This document shows, in pieces, positions 1 to 4,633 of a stretch of 5,852 nucleotides of DNA. Numbering within the stretch: the stretch's first letter is position 1; each line of letters begins with the position of its first letter. Below the pieces are notes generated by a model, which saw nothing but the letters and a program-made list of their open reading frames with translations, searched no databases and had not been told where the DNA came from. The translations under genes were made by a program, and so were the position numbers. Source of the stretch: Actinomycetota bacterium (GTDB lineage Bacteria; Actinomycetota; Actinomycetes; S36-B12; UBA10799); assembly GCA_030837445.1 (NCBI GenBank), contig JAUPKM010000370.1, forward strand, positions 1-5,852, in the 5' to 3' direction.

Positions 1-10
1 AGAGAGATGG

Positions 11-16
11 AGGAGG
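11..16 (+). promoter_or_regulatory. Ribosome binding site of the PiT permease gene
   Basis: AGGAGG sits 7 bases upstream of the GTG at 24. This is a near-perfect Shine-Dalgarno sequence at normal spacing, and it decides the GTG start. The only nearby ATG (7-9) is in another frame and runs into a stop at 55-57. Bases 1-23 are open in all three forward frames, so the end of an upstream gene could overlap here, but nothing identifies it. Confidence 0.8.
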
Positions 17-23
17 CAGCGCT

Positions 24-1202
24 GTGGATTTCCTTCTTGCCGCCGTTGTCGTACTGATCGCGCTTGCCTTGATATTCGACTTCACCAATGGCTTCCACGA
101 CGCCGCCAACTCGGTGGCGACCGTGGTCGCGACTCGGGCCCTCCCCGCAAAGTGGGCCCCGGCCTTTGCCGCCTTCTTCAACTTCCTCGCCTACTTCGTG
201 GTGGGGACAGCCGTGGCGAGCACCATTGCGAAAACCGTGAAGTCCGAATATGCCGGGGTTGCGGTGGTCTTCGCGGCCCTATTTGCAGCCGTGGCCTGGA
301 ACTTCATCACGTGGCACCTGGGGATGCCGTCCTCCTCCAGTCACGCCATCGTCGGGGGTCTGGTCGGGGCAGGTCTCGCCGCTGGCGGATTTGCCGCCAT
401 CTCCTGGTCCAGCGTGCAGAAGGCTGCCATTGGCATCGTGGCCTCTCCCGCGGTCGCGATCGCCATCGCGTTCGTAGCCATGTACCTGATATTCGGGATA
501 CAGCGGCTATTCAAGATGCACGACAACCACCCCGTCTTCAAGGGGCTGCAAGTAGTCGCCGCGGGAGCACTTTCCTTCGGCCATGGAGCCAACGATGCCC
601 AGAAGACGATGGGCGTAATCGCCGCCCTGCTGCTCGGCGCGGGCTACACCACTGCCGAGAAGGGCGGGTCGATCGGCGTACCCGAATGGGTCGCCCTGGC
701 CGCCTATACATCGATCGCCCTCGGCACCCTGTGGGGCGGCTGGAAGATCATCGAGACCATGGGTCTGAAGATCACCACGCTGCATGCGAACTCTGGTGCG
801 GCCGCCAATATCGGCGCCAGTGTGGCTATCTTCGGTGCCACCTCGCTGGGTGCGCCCATCTCCACGACCCACGCGGCCGCTAGCTCAGTGGTGGGCGCGG
901 GTGTCGCCTCCGGCAAGGGTGCCAACTGGAAGGTCGTCGGCGAGATGGTGCTGGCCTGGGTGCTCACAGTTCCGGCCGCCGCCGGTATCGCCTTCGGAAT
1001 GTACTGGTTGACGCAACTGCCCACCGCCCTCTCCTGGCTCGGCGTCGGCATCGTGGTGGTCGGCTTCGGCGCCTGGGTCGTCTGGGCCATGCGCCACACG
1101 GTGAACGCCGACGATGTCGCCGCCGAGATTCCCTCCGAAGAAGAACTCGACGTACTGGAGCCGATCGGTCCCCATCTAAAGGGCCACGGCCCAGTCGAGT
1201 AG
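24..1202 (+). CDS. pit: PiT-family inorganic phosphate transporter
   Basis: This is an integral inner-membrane permease of 392 residues in the PiT family (PF01384, TC 2.A.20). The family takes up phosphate, usually as a neutral metal-phosphate complex, driven by ion symport. The family's internal duplication is visible. GFHDAANSVA (about 23-32) and GANDAQKTMG (188-197) are the paired signature motifs. P102-SSSSHA and P278-ISTTHA, each followed by a glycine-rich VVGAG/LVGAG-type helix, are the paired Ser/His motifs. Hydrophobic stretches fill most of the chain, with a central polar loop around 160-172. The last ~35 residues form an acidic, hydrophilic tail (DDVAAEIPSEEELD) that is probably cytoplasmic. 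The start is GTG at 24, with AGGAGG 7 bases upstream. The protein is shorter than the ~500-residue E. coli Pit proteins, with a reduced central loop, and looks intact. PiT genes often follow a PhoU-like DUF47 gene, but the left edge prevents checking this. The family call is firm; the exact substrate is inferred. Confidence 0.95.
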   Translation: MDFLLAAVVVLIALALIFDFTNGFHDAANSVATVVATRALPAKWAPAFAAFFNFLAYFVVGTAVASTIAKTVKSEYAGVAVVFAALFAAVAWNFITWHLGMPSSSSHAIVGGLVGAGLAAGGFAAISWSSVQKAAIGIVASPAVAIAIAFVAMYLIFGIQRLFKMHDNHPVFKGLQVVAAGALSFGHGANDAQKTMGVIAALLLGAGYTTAEKGGSIGVPEWVALAAYTSIALGTLWGGWKIIETMGLKITTLHANSGAAANIGASVAIFGATSLGAPISTTHAAASSVVGAGVASGKGANWKVVGEMVLAWVLTVPAAAGIAFGMYWLTQLPTALSWLGVGIVVVGFGAWVVWAMRHTVNADDVAAEIPSEEELDVLEPIGPHLKGHGPVE

Positions 1203-1284
1203 CACTCGGGGTCAATTGAGCGCACACGCAACTGCAACTTCTCGATGCTCAAGTCACCGAATGTGCGGTGCTAACCTGTCACTT
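1203..1284 (+). promoter_or_regulatory. Intergenic promoter region of the mod operon, apparently leaderless
   Basis: TAACCT at 1272-1277 fits the actinobacterial -10 pattern TANNNT. Its last T is followed by 7 bases and then the ATG at 1285, which places the expected transcription start at or next to the A of the start codon. No Shine-Dalgarno sequence is present in front of that ATG, consistent with a leaderless transcript. The -35 region is weak: TCAAGT at 1249-1254 has a 17-base spacer, with poor likeness to TTGACA. The gap also holds a CACCG/CGGTG dyad, a TCAATTGA palindrome at 1212-1219, and TTGAGC (1216-1221) facing GCTCAA (1247-1252). No convincing terminator for the phosphate transporter gene is visible. 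The promoter is inferred from pattern and spacing. Confidence 0.5.
1255..1270. promoter_or_regulatory. Candidate operator, CACCG-N6-CGGTG dyad
   Basis: Perfect 5-bp inverted arms CACCG (1255-1259) and CGGTG (1266-1270) flank six bases. The dyad fills the spacer between the putative -35 and the -10 at 1272-1277, a position where a bound repressor would block RNA polymerase. The next gene encodes a DNA-binding molybdate-sensor-like protein, so autoregulation is a reasonable inference. Five-base arms occur often by chance in high-GC DNA, so this is tentative. Confidence 0.25.
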
Positions 1285-1689
1285 ATGCCTCAACTGCGCA
1301 TTCGAGAAGCAGCGGAGTTCCTGGCCGTCAGTGACGACACCGTGCGGCGACTGATCGAGCTGGGGACTCTAACCGAAACGGTCGACGGAGCTGGTCGGAA
1401 GACGGTCGACGGCTATGAGCTCGCACTCTACGCCCGGAGTAGGGCCGCCACCGCGATAGCTCCGGGGGGCGGCAGCAGCTCCGCCCGCAACCGGTTTGCC
1501 GGGATCGTCACCAGTATCCAGACTGACGCGGTGATGGCGCAGGTGGAGCTGCAGTGCGGTCCATTCCGAGTCGTCTCCCTGATGAGCGCGGAGGCTGTCC
1601 GCGATCTTGGGTTGGAGCTCGGGTCGGTCGCGGTGGCGGTGATCAAGTCCACGAACGTCATCGTTGAGACAACACAGAGCGTCCGATGA
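1285..1689 (+). CDS. HTH-TOBE molybdate-responsive regulator (MopI-like), first gene of the mod operon
   Basis: This 134-residue cytoplasmic protein has two parts. Residues ~1-52 (LRIREAAEFLAVSDDTVRRLIELG, in pieces) form an excisionase/MerR-type helix-turn-helix that reads DNA. After a Gly/Ser/Ala linker (~53-65), residues ~66-130 form a TOBE/Mop domain. It begins SARNRFAG and carries a typical SAEAVRDLGLELGS and AVIKSTNVIV ending, the fold that binds molybdate or tungstate. The combination and the position before modA suggest a molybdate-sensing regulator of the operon; that role is inferred. The ATG at 1285 is preferred over an in-frame TTG at 1216 because the HTH begins immediately after it and a -10 element lies 7 bases upstream. 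The 23-residue TTG extension (Ser/His/Cys-rich) looks non-coding. The stop overlaps the modA start (ATGA). It is much shorter than E. coli ModE and has a different HTH, so the name modE is not used. Confidence 0.85.
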   Translation: MPQLRIREAAEFLAVSDDTVRRLIELGTLTETVDGAGRKTVDGYELALYARSRAATAIAPGGGSSSARNRFAGIVTSIQTDAVMAQVELQCGPFRVVSLMSAEAVRDLGLELGSVAVAVIKSTNVIVETTQSVR

Positions 1690-2483
1690 TGCGGTCCCGC
1701 CGGATCGGACCGCGGTCGGGCCTGCTGGTGTTCTGTGTCGGGCTCGCGGTTCTGTGCGCAGGCTGCTCGGCTGCACCTGCCCAGGGCGAGCAAGGGCCGG
1801 GTGCGCAGAACGAATCGCTGACGGTGTTCGCGGCAGCGTCGTTGACCGCTCCGTTCACCGCTATCGGCCAGCTCTTCGAAACCCAGCACCCGGGCAGCAG
1901 AGTTGTGTTCAACTTCGCCGGCTCGGCCGACCTGGTCTCCCAGCTCGATCAGGGGGCCGCCGCCGACGCCTTCGCAGCAGCGGACACCTCGACCATGAAC
2001 GATGCCGTCGCAGCAAATCTGGTGGCCGGTCCGCCCGTCACCTTCGCGACGAACTCCATGACGATTGCGGTGCCACCGACCAACCCCGCCAGCATCGGCA
2101 GTTTCGCAGATTTGGCGCGACCGGGCGTCCGGCTGGTCGTCTGCCTGCCGACCGTCCCGTGTGGAGCCGCGAGTGCGCAGGTGGCGCGCAACACCGGCAC
2201 CTTGTTGCAACCCGTAAGCGAGGAATCCTCGGTGACAGATGTGCTGAACAAGGTCACCGCAGGTGACGCCGACGCCGGCGTGGTCTATCTCAGCGACATC
2301 CACCGGGCAGGTGGCCAGCTGGCGAACGTGGGCATTCCCAGCAGCGTCAACGTGGTGAACCGCAATCAGCTTGCGACCCTCACCGGTGGCCCGTCACCCG
2401 GCCTCGCTGAGGAATTCCGGCAGCTTGTCCTCAGCCGGCGCGGGCAGCAGATCCTCCTCGACGCCGGTTTCGGGGCACCCTGA
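1686..2483 (+). CDS. modA: ModA, molybdate ABC transporter substrate-binding lipoprotein
   Basis: This is the extracytoplasmic molybdate (or tungstate) receptor, 265 residues, delivering oxyanion to ModBC. The N-terminus has Arg residues (3-10), a hydrophobic core (13-25) and a lipobox-like VLCAGC, so Cys27 should be lipidated and anchor the mature protein. Ligand-binding family motifs follow: FAAASLTAPF (48-57, the Ser that contacts oxyanion), FAGSADLVSQLDQGAAADAFAAAD (77-100, in pieces), TNSMTIAVP (122-130), the CLPTVPCG segment (153-160) equivalent to the DPxxVPAG region, and GDADAGVVYLSD (193-204). Cys153 and Cys159 could form a disulfide after export. The gene starts with ATGATG, so translation may begin at 1686 or 1689. 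ATG 1686 overlaps the upstream TGA, which suggests translational coupling, and no clear Shine-Dalgarno sequence is visible. The stop lies 1 base before modB. Molybdate rather than tungstate specificity is inferred from the operon. Confidence 0.93.
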   Translation: MMRSRRIGPRSGLLVFCVGLAVLCAGCSAAPAQGEQGPGAQNESLTVFAAASLTAPFTAIGQLFETQHPGSRVVFNFAGSADLVSQLDQGAAADAFAAADTSTMNDAVAANLVAGPPVTFATNSMTIAVPPTNPASIGSFADLARPGVRLVVCLPTVPCGAASAQVARNTGTLLQPVSEESSVTDVLNKVTAGDADAGVVYLSDIHRAGGQLANVGIPSSVNVVNRNQLATLTGGPSPGLAEEFRQLVLSRRGQQILLDAGFGAP

Positions 2484-2484
2484 G

Positions 2485-3279
2485 GTGACGCCCAAATTCT
2501 CCCACCGGCTCGACCTTCCGCGCTGGCTATTCGTGCCCGCCGTGGTCGGGGCGCTGTTCATCCTGTTGCCGCTGGCGGCGATGCTCACGCGCACGGACTG
2601 GCGCCAGTTGCCTGCTCTGATCACCTCCCCGGCGTCGATGACGGCACTGTGGCTCAGCCTGCGGACGTCCGCGCTGGCAACGGTGCTCTGCATTCTGTTC
2701 GGAGTTCCGATGGCGCTGGTGCTGGCTCGTGCGCAGTTCCGGGGCCGAAACGTGCTCCGATCGATGGTGCTGTTGCCACTCGTCCTGCCCCCGGTGGTGG
2801 CGGGTATCGCGCTGCTCTACACATTCGGCCGGCGCGGGTTACTCGGTCACACGCTGGAGGTAATGGGCGTCCAGATCGCCTTCTCCACTGCCGCAGTGGT
2901 GATTGCCCAGACCTTCGTGGCCATCCCGTTCCTGGTGATCAGCCTCGAAGGTGCACTGACCACCCTCGGACACCGATATGAGTCGGTGGCCGCCACGTTG
3001 GGCGCCTCCCCCACGACCACGCTGCGGCGGGTCACCCTGCCAATGGTGCTGCCCGCTCTCGTGTCCGGCGCGGTGCTTTCCTTCGCGAGGGCGCTTGGCG
3101 AATTCGGCGCGACCATCACGTTCGCCGGCAGTCTGCAGGGGACAACGCGCACCCTTCCACTGGAGATCTACCTGCAGCGGGAAGCCGATCCCGATGCTGC
3201 TGTGGCGCTCTCCCTGCTGCTGGTTGTTGTTGCCGCATTGGTCATCGGCTTCGGTCGTCGGACGGCGACAATCAGATGA
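2485..3279 (+). CDS. modB: ModB, molybdate ABC transporter permease
   Basis: This is the membrane channel subunit of the molybdate importer, 264 residues. Hydrophobic segments at roughly 13-34, 56-82, 93-115, 130-151, 188-212 and 237-256 fit the five- to six-helix ModB/CysT-type fold. The cytoplasmic EAA loop that docks onto the ATPase is clear: EGALTTLGHRYESVAATLGA (155-174) followed by RRVTLPMVLPAL (181-192). The ModB hallmark LGEFGATITFAG (204-215) and TLPLEIYLQRE (223-233) follow. The start is taken as the GTG at 2485, one base after the modA stop. This gives a normal N-terminus (VTPKFSHRLDLPRW) just before the first helix. The frame stays open 38 codons further upstream inside modA, but that extension is Ser/Arg/Pro-rich shadow sequence. 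A GGGG at 2472-2475 is the only, weak, Shine-Dalgarno candidate, so coupling to modA translation is likely. The TGA overlaps the modC ATG. Confidence 0.93.
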   Translation: MTPKFSHRLDLPRWLFVPAVVGALFILLPLAAMLTRTDWRQLPALITSPASMTALWLSLRTSALATVLCILFGVPMALVLARAQFRGRNVLRSMVLLPLVLPPVVAGIALLYTFGRRGLLGHTLEVMGVQIAFSTAAVVIAQTFVAIPFLVISLEGALTTLGHRYESVAATLGASPTTTLRRVTLPMVLPALVSGAVLSFARALGEFGATITFAGSLQGTTRTLPLEIYLQREADPDAAVALSLLLVVVAALVIGFGRRTATIR

Positions 3280-4331
3280 GTCTGCAATTGCGGTCTAGAG
3301 TTGCGCACCGCCAGTTGGACCTGGAATTGGACGTCCCCACCGGCGAGACGCTGGCCCTGTTGGGTCCCAACGGGGCCGGAAAGAGCAGCGTGCTCGCCAT
3401 CGTGGCAGGGCTGTTGCGTCCCGATGCTGGCATCGCCCTGCTGAATGGCAGGGTCCTATTCGATGCCGACCCGGGTAAAGCGGCGAGCTGGGTGCCGGCC
3501 CACCGACGCGGCATTGCGTTGTTGGCCCAGGAACCGCTGCTGTTCCCTCACCTGACGGTCACGGAGAATGTCGCGTTTGGCCCGCGCTGCCTGGGGCAGT
3601 CCCGTCGAGAGGCCCAGTCCTCCGCCCGGCATTGGCTGGCGGAAGTCGACGCATCAGATCTCGCAGCGCGCCGACCCGAGCAGCTGTCCGGTGGTGAAGC
3701 GCAGCGAGTGGCGCTCGCCCGGGCGCTGGCCGCGAACCCGGACCTACTCCTGCTCGATGAACCGCTAGCCGCCCTGGACGTGGGAGTCGCCGCAACCTTG
3801 CGACAAACGTTGCGACGCGCGCTGGCGAAACGCACCGCCATCGTGGTCACCCACGAGATCCTGGACGCGGTTCTGCTCGCCGACCGAATCGCCGTAATCG
3901 ACCACGGCGAAATCGTCGAAGTAGGCCCGACAGCGTCAGTGATGCGCAAACCTCGCAGCGCCTTCGCAGCGAATATCTGCGGTTTCAACATGTTGACCGG
4001 CAGCTGTGGCGAAGGCCAGGAAGTGCGGCTCGCGGACGGTGGGACCGTCACCGGACTGCCCGAGGGGAACCTGACCCTCGGGGCGCCCGCGATCGCGGTC
4101 TTTAGGCCGAGCGCAGTCTCAGTCCATCGCTCCCGCCCCACCGGGAGCCCCCGCAACACGTTCACTGGCGCCATCACCGCCCTGGAGCCTCTGGCTCATC
4201 TCATCCGGGTGCGGATGGGCGATCTCAGCGCGGACATCACCGCGGCAGCGGCCACCGAACTCGACCTGTCAGTGGGTGCGGCCGCATACTTCGCCGTCAA
4301 GGCAGCCGAGGTCACGATCTACGACGGCTGA
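3276..4331 (+). CDS. modC: ModC, molybdate ABC transporter ATP-binding protein with C-terminal TOBE domain
   Basis: This is the ATPase that powers molybdate import, 351 residues, cytoplasmic and docked on ModB. All nucleotide-binding motifs are present: Walker A GPNGAGKS (30-37), Q-loop Gln85 in LLAQEPLLFPHLTV, signature LSGGEAQR (137-144), Walker B LLLLDEP with D161 and E162, D-loop AALD (165-168) and switch His193 in VTHE. After a linker region (~230-290), residues ~294-350 (NTFTGAITALEPLAH… to AAEVTIYD) resemble a single TOBE/Mop domain. In ModC proteins this domain can bind molybdate and inhibit the transporter when the internal level is high. The length fits the family. ATG 3276 overlaps the modB TGA by the usual ATGA, and the protein reads intact. 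It is the last gene of the mod operon. The gap to feoA is 53 bases with no convincing terminator, so some read-through into feoAB is possible. Confidence 0.95.
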   Translation: MSLQLRSRVAHRQLDLELDVPTGETLALLGPNGAGKSSVLAIVAGLLRPDAGIALLNGRVLFDADPGKAASWVPAHRRGIALLAQEPLLFPHLTVTENVAFGPRCLGQSRREAQSSARHWLAEVDASDLAARRPEQLSGGEAQRVALARALAANPDLLLLDEPLAALDVGVAATLRQTLRRALAKRTAIVVTHEILDAVLLADRIAVIDHGEIVEVGPTASVMRKPRSAFAANICGFNMLTGSCGEGQEVRLADGGTVTGLPEGNLTLGAPAIAVFRPSAVSVHRSRPTGSPRNTFTGAITALEPLAHLIRVRMGDLSADITAAAATELDLSVGAAAYFAVKAAEVTIYDG

Positions 4332-4347
4332 AGCTGGACCGATCCAA

Positions 4348-4365
4348 AGTTAGGTAACCCTAACT
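4348..4365. promoter_or_regulatory. Iron box: DtxR/IdeR-type operator upstream of feoAB
   Basis: A perfect 7-bp inverted repeat, AGTTAGG-TAAC-CCTAACT, lies 19 bases before the feoA start. Its core TTAGG-N4-CCTAA has the same arms and spacing as the left part of the known DtxR/IdeR consensus TTAGGTTAGSCTAACCTAA. Against the full 19-bp box from 4350, 14 positions match. Iron-loaded DtxR/IdeR represses iron-uptake genes, and feoAB is a natural target. The repeat covers the -35 position of the predicted promoter, as expected for repression. Another DtxR-family regulator, for example a manganese sensor, could use a similar site. Confidence 0.75.
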
Positions 4366-4384
4366 ACGATGCTAGGCTTACCCC
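4350..4384 (+). promoter_or_regulatory. feoAB promoter, apparently leaderless
   Basis: TAGGCT at 4373-4378 fits the TANNNT -10 pattern. It is followed by six bases and then the feoA ATG at 4385, placing the transcription start at or beside the start codon. A hexamer TTAGGT at 4350-4355 lies exactly 17 bases upstream in the -35 position and overlaps the iron box. No Shine-Dalgarno sequence precedes the ATG. Inferred from pattern and spacing only. Confidence 0.55.
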
Positions 4385-4633
4385 ATGGATCTCGATGAGG
4401 CTCCCGTCGGCGCTTCACTGAGAATCCTTGCCACCTCCGGCCCAGACGATGCCCGGCTGCGATTGGCCGAGCTCGGGATTCGCCCAGGCGAACACGTCAT
4501 CGTCATCCAGCGGACATCGGGTGGCGGCCGAATCCTCGGCCTGGGCGACGGCCGGATCGCGGTGGATCGCCCGACGGCCCGCCGGATCGAGATCGAGCAC
4601 CTCACCCCCGCCGCCCCGAATCGGCAGCCATGA
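4385..4633 (+). CDS. feoA: FeoA, small SH3-like accessory protein of Fe(II) uptake
   Basis: This is an 82-residue cytoplasmic protein of the FeoA family (PF04023), a small SH3-like beta-barrel needed with FeoB for ferrous iron import. Its exact role, as a regulator or scaffold of FeoB, is unsettled. The family pattern is readable: VGASLRILATSG (8-19), then ARLRLAELGIRPGEHVIV (23-40), matching the usual RLxxLGxxPGxxI core. GGGRILGLGDGRIAVDRPTARRIEIEHL (46-73, in pieces) follows, with the typical 'G-x-x-I-A-hydrophobic-R…A' ending. The last ~9 residues are an unstructured Pro-rich tail. The ATG at 4385 is fixed by the family N-terminus and by the promoter 6 bases upstream. TGA 4631-4633 overlaps the feoB ATG, so the two are translationally coupled. 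The iron box upstream suggests iron repression. Confidence 0.9.
   Translation: MDLDEAPVGASLRILATSGPDDARLRLAELGIRPGEHVIVIQRTSGGGRILGLGDGRIAVDRPTARRIEIEHLTPAAPNRQP

Noticed and set aside
1..23. 3' end of an upstream DUF47/PhoU-like gene
   Set aside because: Such a partner often precedes PiT genes, but the 23 bases are open in all three forward frames and give no protein signal that would support a call.
1196..1208. CGAGT-AGC-ACTCG hairpin at the phosphate transporter stop as a terminator
   Set aside because: The stem is only 5 bp, overlaps the stop codon and is not followed by a T run. It is too weak to call as an intrinsic terminator.
704..1252. Minus-strand open frame (182 codons) opposite the end of the phosphate transporter gene
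   Set aside because: It covers well-conserved PiT coding sequence, has no recognisable domain and has no promoter or ribosome binding site in front of it.
1216..1284. TTG start adding 23 residues to the HTH-TOBE regulator
   Set aside because: The added residues are unlike any HTH N-terminus, no Shine-Dalgarno sequence supports the TTG, and the segment overlaps the likely promoter.
1203..1284. Molybdenum cofactor riboswitch in front of the mod operon
   Set aside because: The gap is only 82 bases and the promoter appears to abut the start codon, leaving no room for a structured leader. No Moco-RNA-like fold was seen.
1428..2303. Long open frame on the minus strand (291 codons) opposite the regulator and modA
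   Set aside because: The predicted protein is Arg/Gly/His-rich with no recognisable domain, and it lies opposite two genes with clear family motifs. It is the usual antisense shadow of high-GC coding DNA.
2371..2484. Upstream extension of modB by 38 codons within modA
   Set aside because: It would overlap modA by over 100 bases and adds a Ser/Pro/Arg-rich tail not expected in ModB. GTG 2485 gives a normal N-terminus and operon spacing.
4303..4330. CAGCCG…CGGCTG inverted repeat at the end of modC as a terminator
   Set aside because: It has 6-bp arms with a 16-base loop, lies inside the coding region and has no T tract. It is likely chance.
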